Source of the DNA: Rhodospirillaceae bacterium
Lineage (GTDB): Bacteria; Pseudomonadota; Alphaproteobacteria; Rhodospirillales; Rhodospirillaceae
DNA: 64,000 nt
NCBI GenBank assembly: GCA_947476695.1
Contig: CANJRD010000014.1
Location: 1-64,000 of the forward strand
Direction of reading: 5' to 3'
The notes beneath the pieces are model-generated. The model had not been told where the DNA came from and did no database searches. It saw only the letters and a list, made by a program, of their open reading frames with translations. Every line of letters starts with the position of its first letter. Position 1 is the stretch's first letter. A program made the position numbers and the translations under genes. Of this stretch, positions 34,826-43,997 are shown piece after piece.

Positions 34826-37555
34826 TTATTCCAAAAACGCTTTCACCTCTCTCACAGCGTCCGCCAGGCCCAGGCGGTCGAAAGGCACGTCCGGCGGGAA
34901 CGCGCCCTTGAGGCGCGAGGGCATCATCGGGTCCAGGAGCACGAAGACGCCGCGGTCGGTGGCGCGGCGGATCAGGCGGCCGAACGCCTGCTTGAGGCGC
35001 AGGCGGGTGATCGCGTCGTCGTAACGGCGCGAGCCGAACATCGCGCGGCGCGCTTTGTGCAGGATGTCCGGACGCGGCCACGGCACGCGGTCGAATACCA
35101 CCATGCGCAGCGAGCGCCCCGGAACATCCACGCCCTCGCGCACGGCGTCCGTGCCGAGCAAGCAGGCATCTTCCTCGGCGCGGAAGATGTCGACGAGTGT
35201 GGAGATATCCATCGCGTCGACATGCTGCGCGTAGAGCGGGATGCCGACCTGGTCGAGGAATGGCGCGATGCGGCCATGCACTTCGCGCAGGCGCGAGATC
35301 GCGGTGAACAGCCCGAGCGCGCCACCGTTGGCCGCGAGAAATAGCTCACGATAGGCCGCGGAGACTTGCGCGAGATCGTCCTTGCGCACATCGATCACGA
35401 CGATGATGCGCGTGCGATGCGGGTAATCGAACGGCGAGATGACGCTGGTGCGTTCCACTGGTCCGGCGAGATGTAGTGCGCCCACGCGTGCGTCCGCATC
35501 CGCCCAGTCGAGCGCCGCGTCCTCGTCGCCGTTCCGCAGCGTGGCCGAGGTCACGACGATGCCGTGCGCGTGATCGGCCAGTGATCGGGCGAAGGGCAGG
35601 GTGGGGTCCACCCAATGCCGGTGCAGGCCGACGTCGATGTCCTGGCCGTTGGCCCGGCCGACGGAAAACCAGTCGACAAATTCCGCCGGCGTGGCGCTCG
35701 ACAGCGCGCTCAGCATCGCACGCCACGCGCCGACCTGGATAAGCCCGCGCCGCTCCAGCGCGCGCATCAGCGCCTCGATGCGGCTGCGGATCTGGCTTTC
35801 GAGATCCTTGGCTTCGGCGTCCAGCTTGCGCGCGAAACCGGCGATCAGTTGCCGCAGCGGTCGCTCGAGATCGGCCAGCGCGCTGTTGAGTTCGCTCGCC
35901 GCCTTGGCCAGCCCTTCGACTGGCGCCACCGTGTCGGCTTCAAGCGAGTAGGGCGACGACGTATCTGTGCGCGCGAGGACGTGCTGGCGCGCCAACGCCA
36001 GAAAATCCTCGGTCGGGCCATTGGGCTGGCCGTCCTTGATACGGTTGCGCCAGCCGGCGGCCGGCAGCACGCGGGCGGCCTGCAACGTCTCATCGAGCAG
36101 CCGGGCCAGGCCCGTATCCTCGCCCTTGCCGCTGGCGATTAAGTCTTCCACGCGGCGACGCAGCCCGCGCGCGCGGCTGCGCATGCCGGTCGCTTCCGCG
36201 CCGAGCAGCCAGCGCCGCAGGTCAGCCGTTTCCAATCCACTCAGCTCGGATGAGAACGCGGAATCCGCCGCCTCGAAAATGTGATGACCTTCATCGAAGA
36301 CGTAGCGCGTCGGCCGCGTGCCGTCGTCCAGTCCGCCGAGCGCGGCCTGCACCATCACCAGGGCATGGTTGGCGACGACGATATCGGCATGTCGCGCGCG
36401 CCGTATGGTGCGCTCGATGTAGCATTTCTGATAATGCGCGCAGGCGGCATAGATGCATTCGCCGCGCCGGTCGGCCATGCCCAGCGTGCGCTCGCGGCTG
36501 ATGATCTCCGGCAGCCAGCCCGGCAGGTCGCCGCCGATCATGTCGCCGTTGCGCGTTGCCCCCGCCCAGCGTGCGACCAGCCCCAGCCCGATCGCTTCCT
36601 GCGGCTGAAGCTGCAGCCGGTTCAACGCCTCTTCGTAGTTCAGCAGGCAGAAGTAATTCTCGCGGCCTTTGCGGATCACCACTTTGCGCGCCTTGTCGTG
36701 CGGGTCGGGATGCAGCCGGTCGAGTTCCTGATCCAACTGCCGTTGCAGATTGCGCGTGAAGGTCGACAGCCAGACCGTGCCGGAATTCTTCTCCGCCCAC
36801 ACGCTCGCCGGCGCGACATAACCCAGCGTCTTTCCGACGCCCGTACCGGCTTCCGCCAGCACCAACAACGGTTGATCCGGCGCCGGGCGCGGCTGGAACG
36901 CAGCCGTCACGCTGCGCGCATAGTCGCGCTGCTGCTCGCGCCGCTCAGCACCTTCGCCGAGCAGGCGCACAAGGCGTGCGTCGATTTCCGCCACGGGGAT
37001 GGGGTCGGTGCCCGGCGGCGGCGGCGGCGCGCGTTCCTCCCAGTCCGGTAGGCGCAACCACACGCGCAAGCCTTGCGCCGCGCCCACGCCTTTCGTCGGC
37101 ATCGCCGCGGTGCCCAGCGCCGTCATCACCGATGGGCCCCAACTCCAGCCGCCGCGCGCCATCGCGGCCGCGATCTCGCCGATGCCCTTGGCTTCCATAT
37201 CGGGAATGCGCGTGAGTTCGCTCAGTAACTGCCGCGCCGACTCCACCAGGCTCAGCGCGCGATCCTCCAGCGCATGGGGAACCGGCAAGCCCAGCGCCTG
37301 CGCAAGGCCCGCCACTGTCGGCAGGCAGAACTGCGCCGGCCGCACGAAGGCGAACAGCTCCAGCACGTCGTAAGCGTTGAGCGCTTCCACCCGAAGCCGT
37401 GCCGCCGTCGCTGGCGCATGGCATACCAGCGGCTTCAGGCTGCGCGCGCGCCCGCCGACCTTGTTGGCCGGTGCGGTATGCACCTCGCCCTCGGCATCCA
37501 GCAGTGCGGCCGTCGTCCAGTCGGCCACCAGCGCGGGCGCATCCGGCAAGGCCAC
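34826..37555 (-). CDS. ATP-dependent DNA helicase, DinG/XPD-like
   Basis: A 909-residue superfamily 2 helicase. Walker A is AEAGTGVGKTLGYVAP near residue 237; the DEAH box is VFDEGHHIFEAA; and the helicase C-terminal half ends with TDAVREGVDVPGRSL and IRRATDRGVFVLLDP. Four cysteines between the motifs (NYFCLLN and GECIYAACAHYQKC) probably hold the iron-sulfur cluster typical of DinG, which unwinds R-loops and G-quadruplex DNA in repair. The N-terminal 200 residues are an extra domain common in alphaproteobacterial versions. The start is a GTG; no strong ribosome-binding site is visible. Confidence 0.88.
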   Translation of the reverse strand: MALPDAPALVADWTTAALLDAEGEVHTAPANKVGGRARSLKPLVCHAPATAARLRVEALNAYDVLELFAFVRPAQFCLPTVAGLAQALGLPVPHALEDRALSLVESARQLLSELTRIPDMEAKGIGEIAAAMARGGWSWGPSVMTALGTAAMPTKGVGAAQGLRVWLRLPDWEERAPPPPPGTDPIPVAEIDARLVRLLGEGAERREQQRDYARSVTAAFQPRPAPDQPLLVLAEAGTGVGKTLGYVAPASVWAEKNSGTVWLSTFTRNLQRQLDQELDRLHPDPHDKARKVVIRKGRENYFCLLNYEEALNRLQLQPQEAIGLGLVARWAGATRNGDMIGGDLPGWLPEIISRERTLGMADRRGECIYAACAHYQKCYIERTIRRARHADIVVANHALVMVQAALGGLDDGTRPTRYVFDEGHHIFEAADSAFSSELSGLETADLRRWLLGAEATGMRSRARGLRRRVEDLIASGKGEDTGLARLLDETLQAARVLPAAGWRNRIKDGQPNGPTEDFLALARQHVLARTDTSSPYSLEADTVAPVEGLAKAASELNSALADLERPLRQLIAGFARKLDAEAKDLESQIRSRIEALMRALERRGLIQVGAWRAMLSALSSATPAEFVDWFSVGRANGQDIDVGLHRHWVDPTLPFARSLADHAHGIVVTSATLRNGDEDAALDWADADARVGALHLAGPVERTSVISPFDYPHRTRIIVVIDVRKDDLAQVSAAYRELFLAANGGALGLFTAISRLREVHGRIAPFLDQVGIPLYAQHVDAMDISTLVDIFRAEEDACLLGTDAVREGVDVPGRSLRMVVFDRVPWPRPDILHKARRAMFGSRRYDDAITRLRLKQAFGRLIRRATDRGVFVLLDPMMPSRLKGAFPPDVPFDRLGLADAVREVKAFLE

Positions 37556-37696
37556 GCGGCGGGTCAGGATGGGGGCGGCGGGCGAAGAAATGGCGGCGTC
37601 CTACTCGCGAGGCGGAGCAGGAGAACTAAACGTGACCACGGGCCGCCGCAAGCGGCGCTTCGCACCCGTTGTCCGGGCGCCGCCCCGATTTATCGC

Positions 37697-39184
37697 CTAG
37701 CTGGTGGGCTGATCGCCGGCGGCCATCCAGCTGTCCAGCGCCTTGGTCTCGGCGGTGGCGGCAGTTGCCGGTTCGGCCGTGCCGATATGGCGGTATTCCA
37801 CCGCGGCTGTTTCGGCGGCGCGCGCGCGCGTCCAGGCGATGGAGAACACTGGCGGCAAGCCCTCGGTGTCTTCGCCGAAGGCTTCCGGCGTGAATTCCTC
37901 CGAACCCACATGGCTCGACTGCACCGGCGCGGTGCACAGGATCTGGTTGGGCTGTGTCAGGCGTAAAAGGCGCGTGGCGCGCCCTTGTGCGACAGAGATC
38001 ACGTTGCCGCCGATCTCTAACCCCAGCGCGGTGTCGATGCCAATTTCGATCGAGATCGTATGCGGCTTCCAGTTGCGCGCCCAGATATCGCTCTGCTCCT
38101 GCAGCTCGACGGCTGTGCGCACGGCCAGCTCTGGCGTATCGAACGCCAAGGCAACGCCGGTCGTGATTTCCTGCAAGACCTTGCCGCCGCTGCTTGCAAT
38201 CAACTCAGCACAGAAATTCTTGTGATTGCGCAAGATCGAACGCCAGACCTCCGGCACCGTCTCCACGCCCTCTTGCGGTTTTAGGTTTACCGCCATCACC
38301 AACACCGTATGCGGCTCCGGCAGCGGCACATCTTGCTGCAGCAGGTTCCAGGAATTCAGCAATACCGGCAGCGTCGCGAATTTGTCCTGGGCTTCGCCCA
38401 GGCGGGCGTTCATCTCGGCAATGCCGCCATCGATCATAAAGCGGAAGCTCTCCACCTGCGCGAAGGTGTTCGCGGCCGTCGCGTAATCCTCGGCCTGTTG
38501 CGGCGGGGCGCCCAGCGCGATGCCAGCCGCGATCAGCTCCTGCCGGCCTTGTGTCTCGGTCCATGCGTTGTGACGCGCGAGTTCGCCGGCCGCGCCGGAT
38601 ATGAATAACTGCAGACCAAACCGCACGAAGGCATCGACGTCGATCAGATGGCCTTGCGTATATTCGATGGTTTCCTGAGCCATCGCGGCCAGCGTTCCAT
38701 CGATGCCGACGCCCGTGTCATCGCCTTGCGGCACTTCATCCCACACGGCGGCATCGATCGCGGCTGACGTCGGTACCGGGATCGCGCCATGCGCGGTCGC
38801 CAGCGGCTTCGGCTCGATGAACTTCACGGAGCGAATGCGTGCCGGATTGCTGTCAAACGGCACGTGGCCTGTGTGATCCAAAGGCCGGGTGCTCGGTACG
38901 TTCGCACGCTCCGCCTGCACGACGGCGCCGCCCTCGTTGCGGTCCTCGAAAATCTGCTCGTAGGGGGTGGGCTTTTGTTCCATTGCCGCTTCCCACGTCA
39001 TGGGCGCGGCTGGGCGCGGCGCGGGCGCCTGTCGTGCGGCTTGGGCGTGATCGATGCGCTGCTGCTGCACCAGGCGCATCACCAGGAACGACGTCAGGAA
39101 GCTGACGGCGAATACCAATCCGAGGAAGCCTGCGAACCGGATGAGGTCGTCGAATTCAGTGAAGTTGCGGGCGCTGCGCGGCAT
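37697..39184 (-). CDS. membrane protein with degenerate class III cyclase domain
   Basis: A 495-residue protein with one N-terminal helix (residues 13-37, LIRFAGFLGLVFAVSFLTSF) and a long linker. A C-terminal segment (about 305-440) follows the class III adenylate/guanylate cyclase pattern: ASSGGKVLQEITTGVALAF, then AVRTAVELQEQSDIW, VRIGIH-like ISIEIGIDTA and ATRLLRLTQPNQILC. The metal-binding aspartates expected in the F-x-D and G-D motifs are replaced (VLVMAVN and TTGVALAF), so cyclase activity is unlikely. It may bind nucleotides or act as a regulatory partner. It lies downstream of nothing obvious and beside the DinG gene on the same strand. Confidence 0.62.
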   Translation of the reverse strand: MPRSARNFTEFDDLIRFAGFLGLVFAVSFLTSFLVMRLVQQQRIDHAQAARQAPAPRPAAPMTWEAAMEQKPTPYEQIFEDRNEGGAVVQAERANVPSTRPLDHTGHVPFDSNPARIRSVKFIEPKPLATAHGAIPVPTSAAIDAAVWDEVPQGDDTGVGIDGTLAAMAQETIEYTQGHLIDVDAFVRFGLQLFISGAAGELARHNAWTETQGRQELIAAGIALGAPPQQAEDYATAANTFAQVESFRFMIDGGIAEMNARLGEAQDKFATLPVLLNSWNLLQQDVPLPEPHTVLVMAVNLKPQEGVETVPEVWRSILRNHKNFCAELIASSGGKVLQEITTGVALAFDTPELAVRTAVELQEQSDIWARNWKPHTISIEIGIDTALGLEIGGNVISVAQGRATRLLRLTQPNQILCTAPVQSSHVGSEEFTPEAFGEDTEGLPPVFSIAWTRARAAETAAVEYRHIGTAEPATAATAETKALDSWMAAGDQPTS

Positions 39185-39722
39185 CGCGAACAGAACAGCG
39201 CATACGGCGCAGATTGCGACTCAACTGCTGTGACGAAGATGTGTGCCGATCGACCGTTCGGGCAGTGCGTCCGCGCTGCGGCGCCCAGCCTCTGGTTCGG
39301 GCCGCGTCGATTGCCGGCGGGTCGGTGTTTCGCGCCGTTCCTGCACGTGTTTGGCGGGCGCTTCCGGGCCCGCTCCCGAGGTCAGGGTTTATCGCGCCGA
39401 ACGCCAAGGCAGGCAGTGTCGGCTCGCTGCGATAATCTTGCATGCCCGAATTCGTTTTTTACTCACTCAAATCGGGGATGAACGATGACAATTTCCCCAG
39501 CAATCCCCGCGCCGTATTGGTCATATAAAGTTTCACTCAAAAATGAGGCGGGGGCGGGCCCTCATGCGCGTAGTGCGGGAAAGTCTAATTATACCAATGC
39601 ACAATGAATGATTGTGAACGCATATTATTGCTCGTCGAATTGACAACGTTTCGACCCTTTATCATCATCCTTATGCGCCGCAGCGGTCCGGTTCGCCAGC
39701 CACCTCGCCGCAGGGAGGCTCA
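39185..39722. other. 538-bp intergenic region
   Basis: Divergent promoter space between the cyclase-like gene and the GIY-YIG gene. From about 39430 it is notably AT-richer than its surroundings. A 40-codon frame at 39485-39607 (MTISPAIPAPYWSYKVSLKN...) follows GGGGATGAACG but is unsupported otherwise. TTGACA near 39640 could be a -35, but no properly spaced -10 was found. Confidence 0.35.
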
Positions 39723-40206
39723 ATGGATAACAAGCCAATTCGGGTTAACGGCGCCGACTATCGCCTGCGCTGGACGGCCTGCGTTCCGCTCACGGCGACC
39801 GGTCACTTCTTCAGCGTCACTGACGCCGCGCTGAAAGCCGTCCCGCTGAATGGCACCGGCGTCTATCTCTTCTGCCGTCGCCAGGGCGCGCAGCTGATCC
39901 CCCAGTACATCGGCCGCAGCAAGCGCGTGCGTCAGCGCATCCGCGAACACCTGGAACGGGTCAGCCTCGTGCGCGCTCGGCGAAGGCACCGGCAAACGCT
40001 GTGTGCTGGTGGCGATGGTGCAAACCTGCCGCGGTCAATCCGCCGTGCGTGTCGCGCACGAGGTGGAGCACTGCCTCATCCGCCGCTTCCGCGATCTCGG
40101 CTATCCACTGGTCAACGAACGCGGCATGCGCACCGGAACCCGCACCGTGCGCTGGGAAGGCACGAGCGCTTACAGCAAGCTCATTCCCAGGGAGATGAAG
40201 CTGTAG
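39723..40206 (+). pseudogene. frameshifted GIY-YIG nuclease-like protein
   Basis: A GIY-YIG family gene of about 160 residues whose frame changes near 39958-39960. The first frame carries GTGVYLFCRRQGAQ and QYIGRSKRVRQRIREHLE, which match the GIY...YIG core with the conserved Arg. The second frame continues SCALGEGTGKRCVLVAMVQT and ends EGTSAYSKLIPREMKL. Dropping one G from the GGG at 39958-39960 joins them. GGGAGG precedes the ATG. GIY-YIG proteins are often DNA nucleases or repair factors; the substrate is unknown. The shift may be real or a sequencing error. Confidence 0.65.
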
Positions 40207-40311
40207 CGCGATCAGGGATTCGTCGCTTCGCCTTTCGCGAAGATGATCGTGATGCCGACCACGCGCGCAGCAGCGCGGGCTGGGCGAGCGTGAGTGCCTA
40301 AAGCAAGCTCG

Positions 40312-40710
40312 CTATGTCGGGGGTGAATCCCTAGTCGGCGGTGTCGTTGAGTCCTTGTGACCGTCCATGAAAGTAGTCCGCGCACTCCACGCGATTCCGC
40401 CATACACAACTGCATTCGCGAGAAGTGCCACAGTGGCGGCTATTAGATCTGGACTACGCCAAGGAAGAACTGAAAGCGCCGCGCCAGCCAGCAGCGGTAC
40501 GATGTTCAAAATCAATAAAATTTTAAAAACGGTATTGGCGAGAGCGGATGAACCTGTGTCGTTCGGAAAGCCAGTAATCTCAATTGCGATCCCGAAAGCG
40601 ACGGTTAGAAGCATACCGATGACCGCCCAGATTAGGGCAGTCCTCTGGGGAGCGGAAAGTCGCGACATCATCGTTTCGATCCGTGATGGTGCAGTCTCCA
40701 ACTCTAACAC
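40312..40710 (-). CDS. small four-helix membrane protein, possible immunity protein
   Basis: About 132 residues from the GTG at 40710 (ATGs at 40671 and 40668 are alternatives). Four hydrophobic helices are visible: ALIWAVIGMLLTVAFGIAIE, FKILLILNIVPLLAGAAL, LIAATVALLANAVVYGGIAW and a border helix. No family is recognised. It starts 24 bases after the stop of the papain-like effector gene on the same strand, the position expected for a membrane immunity protein. That role is inferred from context only. Confidence 0.55.
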   Translation of the reverse strand: MLELETAPSRIETMMSRLSAPQRTALIWAVIGMLLTVAFGIAIEITGFPNDTGSSALANTVFKILLILNIVPLLAGAALSVLPWRSPDLIAATVALLANAVVYGGIAWSARTTFMDGHKDSTTPPTRDSPPT

Positions 40711-40734
40711 TTTCCGATGAGGAATGCTGGACCG

Positions 40735-41637
40735 CTAGGGCTGGTATCGGCGTCTTAAACTAGGAAAAAATCTGTTGGGGATCAGGTCATCATAAGGGTC
40801 TTCGGTCGAGTCAGATGGCACCTCAACTCCGGCGGCATTCAAAACGCCATCAACAAAGCCGGTACATTGACGAGTGAAAAGGCCATAGTTGCCAGGAGTG
40901 GATTTGCGGTTGTTGATGTAGGCTTCCGCCGCCGTATCTTGTTCTGGTGTTGTAGGAATCCTTAGCATGTCATGTGGCAAGTTCGGGTCGTCTGACCTAA
41001 CTTCGCCAGGGGTCTCGAATCCCATGCGCCATGTATTTTCTCGGGGATAGAATCCCTCTGTATTTTCAGTGTTCACGCCAACTCCGACATGACCAAACCC
41101 GCTCGCGGCATTGGGAAAGCGGCTTACGTATAGGTCTGCAACTTGCTGACCTGGCGGAAGATTGCGGAAATCCGTTTCGTCATTGGCCGTGCCTCCAAAC
41201 GCAAACTCCGGCCGCCCCGTCCGCGGATTGACCGAATTACGGCCATCGCCCACCACCAAGCTTCGCGGATCGATTCCGGCGTTCCGCACTGCAGCGGCTA
41301 ACGCCTGTCGCAGTTTAGGGGTCAGCACCGATAGCGGCACCACGAACTCTCCCGGCGTCACATGCGCGATCTGCGTGTCGCCATTGCGACCCTGCAGCGC
41401 CAGCGCCGCGCTTTGCAGTTGGTTGATCATTCGGCCGTGGCGCGCCGGGTCCAGCTTCGCGATCTCGCGCTGGGCGTCTTGCAGATAGGCTGCCCGGAGA
41501 TCGCCGCTGCCGGCGTCGCTGGCTTGCTGCAACAGGCCTTGCGCCTTCGCGCCGGGATACCGCTCCCGGTCGCCTTCGGCGTCGAGTTGGGTGCCGATCT
41601 CGTCGGCCAGTTCGTGATCGGATTTGCGGCGTTTCAT
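40735..41637 (-). CDS. modular effector-like protein with permuted papain-like C-terminal domain
   Basis: A 300-residue protein. Residues 35-150 match the frameshifted gene at 32020 (ALQGRNGDTQIAHVTPGEF, LTPKLRQALAAAVRNAGIDP and NPRTGRPEFA). The C-terminal domain has His183 in GFGHVGVGVN and Cys258 in RQCTGFVDGVLNAAG; His before Cys suggests a circularly permuted papain/NlpC-P60 fold, as in peptidoglycan amidases and deamidase toxins. No signal peptide is seen. AGGAG precedes the ATG by six bases. A small membrane protein follows and could give immunity. Catalytic assignment is inference. Confidence 0.62.
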   Translation of the reverse strand: MKRRKSDHELADEIGTQLDAEGDRERYPGAKAQGLLQQASDAGSGDLRAAYLQDAQREIAKLDPARHGRMINQLQSAALALQGRNGDTQIAHVTPGEFVVPLSVLTPKLRQALAAAVRNAGIDPRSLVVGDGRNSVNPRTGRPEFAFGGTANDETDFRNLPPGQQVADLYVSRFPNAASGFGHVGVGVNTENTEGFYPRENTWRMGFETPGEVRSDDPNLPHDMLRIPTTPEQDTAAEAYINNRKSTPGNYGLFTRQCTGFVDGVLNAAGVEVPSDSTEDPYDDLIPNRFFPSLRRRYQP

Positions 41638-41870
41638 GGCGGCTCCTTTTCCAGAACTTGGGCAAGCGAATGCGGCCGCGCGCGCGGCGGCGCGGGCGGG
41701 GTGGGCAGGGGAATGTCAGGATTGAATTCGCAGTTTAGGGGCGGGCTGCGGGGTCCCGCCACCTGCATCTCCGGCCGCATTCGATCGGCGCGTCCTGTCG
41801 CCGCCCTAGGCCGGACGCGGCTTTCTTGCTATGGGGAGCCTCACCATGCTCAACCTTCAGGCCCGTTCCC

Positions 41871-43457
41871 ATGTCCGCTTCCGAACACGCCCGCACCAGC
41901 AACGCCTGGCCCTTCGCCGAGGCCCGCGCCCTGTGGGACGACCGCCTGAAAGCGAAGACGCCGGACAAGGGCTACGTCCTGTTCGAGACGGGCTACGGCC
42001 CCTCGGGCCTGCCGCATATCGGCACCTTCGGCGAGGTCGTGCGCACCACCATGGTGCGCCGTGCGTTCGAGGCGCTGAACCCCGGCGTGCCGACGCGCCT
42101 CTTTGCGTTCTCCGACGACATGGACGGCCTGCGCAAGGTGCCCGACAACGTGCCCAACAAGGACATGGTAGCGCAGCATCTCGGCAAGCCGCTCACCGCC
42201 ATTCCTGATCCGTTCGGCACGCACGAGAGCTTCGGTGCGCATAACAACGCGCGCCTGCGCGCCTTCCTGGACTCCTTCGGTTTCGAATACGAATTCCAGA
42301 GCGCGACCCAGATGTACAAGTCCGGCGCGTTCGACAAGGCGCTGCTGCGCGTGCTCGAGAAGTACGACGACGTCATCAACGTCATCCTGCCGACGTTGGG
42401 GCCGGAACGCCGCGCGACCTATTCGCCGTTCCTACCTGTCGACGCCAAGACCGGCGTGGTGTTGCAGGTGCCGATCATCCATCGCGATCTCGCCGCCGGC
42501 ACGGTGGTCTATGAAGACGACGGCAAGAAGGTCGAGGTGCCCGTCACCGGCGGTCATTGCAAGCTGCAATGGAAGTGCGACTGGGCGATGCGCTGGTACG
42601 CGCTGGGCGTCGACTATGAGATGTCCGGCAAGGATCTGATCGATTCCGTGCGCCTCTCGGGCCAGATCTGCCGCATCCTCGGCGCCACGCCGCCGATGAA
42701 TCTGACCTATGAACTGTTCCTCGATGAGGAAGGCCAGAAGATCTCGAAGTCGAAAGGCAACGGCCTCTCGGTCGAGGATTGGCTGAAGTACGCGCCGGCG
42801 GAAAGCCTCGCGCTCTACATGTATCAAAAGCCCAAGACGGCGAAGCGGCTGTTCTTCGACGTGATCCCCAAGACCGTCGACGAATACCTCGACTTCCTCG
42901 CGAAGTACCCGACGGAAGCGCCGGAAGCCCAGGTCAACAATCCCGCCTACCACATCCACCACGGCAAGCCGCCGATCGAACCGGCGCACCTCAGCTTCGG
43001 CATCCTGCTGAACCTCGTCGGCGTGGCCCATGCGGAAGACCCGGCGATCCTGTGGCAGTACATCACCCGCTACGCGCCCGACGCGACGCCGGAAAAAGCG
43101 CCGCTGCTCGACCGCATGGTCAAGCACGCGCTCAGCTATTACCGCGACTTCGTGAAGCCGACGAAGAAGTTCAAAACGCCGTCGGCCGAAGAGACCGCCG
43201 CGCTGAAGGACCTGCGCGACGCGCTTGCCGCGCATACCGGCGAACGCTCGCCGGAAGCGCTGCAGAACCTCGTTTTCGAGATCGGCAAGAAGCATCCGCT
43301 GTTCGCCAACCTGCGCGACTGGTTCAAGGCGCTGTACCAGATCCTGCTGGGTCAGGAACAAGGCCCGCGCATGGGCTCGTTCATCGCGCTTTACGGCGTG
43401 CCGGAAACCGTGCGCCTCATCGACCGCGTACTGGCCGGCGAGAACCTGGCGGCCTAG
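41871..43457 (+). CDS. lysS: lysyl-tRNA synthetase, class I
   Basis: Charges tRNA-Lys with lysine. This is the class I (Rossmann-fold) type found in archaea and alphaproteobacteria, not the class II LysRS of E. coli. The 528-residue protein has the HIGH-type motif [10 protein letters not shown] at about 47-56 and the KMSKS-type ISKSKGNGL at about 290. The ATG at 41871 is preceded by no good ribosome-binding site; an upstream TTG in frame at 41826 is less likely. Its stop codon overlaps the convergent thioesterase gene by four bases. Confidence 0.93.
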   Translation: MSASEHARTSNAWPFAEARALWDDRLKAKTPDKGYVLFETGYGPSGLPHIGTFGEVVRTTMVRRAFEALNPGVPTRLFAFSDDMDGLRKVPDNVPNKDMVAQHLGKPLTAIPDPFGTHESFGAHNNARLRAFLDSFGFEYEFQSATQMYKSGAFDKALLRVLEKYDDVINVILPTLGPERRATYSPFLPVDAKTGVVLQVPIIHRDLAAGTVVYEDDGKKVEVPVTGGHCKLQWKCDWAMRWYALGVDYEMSGKDLIDSVRLSGQICRILGATPPMNLTYELFLDEEGQKISKSKGNGLSVEDWLKYAPAESLALYMYQKPKTAKRLFFDVIPKTVDEYLDFLAKYPTEAPEAQVNNPAYHIHHGKPPIEPAHLSFGILLNLVGVAHAEDPAILWQYITRYAPDATPEKAPLLDRMVKHALSYYRDFVKPTKKFKTPSAEETAALKDLRDALAAHTGERSPEALQNLVFEIGKKHPLFANLRDWFKALYQILLGQEQGPRMGSFIALYGVPETVRLIDRVLAGENLAA

Positions 43458-43975
43458 GCGACGAGCTGCTTATCCAGCCCGTCGTATTGGGCGAGGACAG
43501 CCGTGAATTCAGGCTTCGGACTCGTGAATCCGATGAGCTGCATCAGCTCGTCGGTCGGGACGCTGCGGCCCTTCTGCACGAATAGTGTCTTGCACAGGGT
43601 GATCGACGCGGTTTGTCCGCCGGCGACGATACGCTGTTCCATGTACAGCCACCGGTCGTCCCACGAGACAATGCGCGTCAGCACCTGGAACGCTTGAAAC
43701 GGATTGATCGGCCGCCCGTAACGCGTGGCCAGCGAGCCCAGTACCGGCAACATTCCGGCGCGGCGCAGCTTGTCCCAGCCGCCGATGCGGATCATGAAAT
43801 TGATCCGCCCGATATCCATGAAGCTGTTGTAGCGGCTGTTGGTCATATGGAGGTTGATGTCGAGATCGTGCGGCCAGCAGCGGAACGTCATCACGCTCGT
43901 GCCGGCCACAGCCTCGGACCCTTGCGCAAGATGCGCCCGGATCAGCATCCAGATGAACCGGAAGATGAGGTTCAT
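43454..43975 (-). CDS. hotdog-fold acyl-CoA thioesterase (4HBT_2/THEM6-like)
   Basis: A 173-residue single hotdog protein likely to hydrolyse acyl-CoA. The conserved core [20 protein letters not shown] contains the Asp/His/Asn residues used by 4HBT enzymes. The N-terminus is hydrophobic ([12 protein letters not shown]) and may attach it to the membrane. It is the last gene of the fatty-acid degradation operon, 22 bp after the acyl-CoA dehydrogenase, where it could release CoA from dead-end intermediates. Confidence 0.78.
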   Translation of the reverse strand: MNLIFRFIWMLIRAHLAQGSEAVAGTSVMTFRCWPHDLDINLHMTNSRYNSFMDIGRINFMIRIGGWDKLRRAGMLPVLGSLATRYGRPINPFQAFQVLTRIVSWDDRWLYMEQRIVAGGQTASITLCKTLFVQKGRSVPTDELMQLIGFTSPKPEFTAVLAQYDGLDKQLVA

Positions 43976-43997
43976 GCGAGGGCGCTGACGACGCGGC

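Noticed and set aside
39639..39662. TTGACA followed by TATCAT as a sigma-70 promoter
   Set aside because: The spacing is only 14 bases, too short for a normal promoter.
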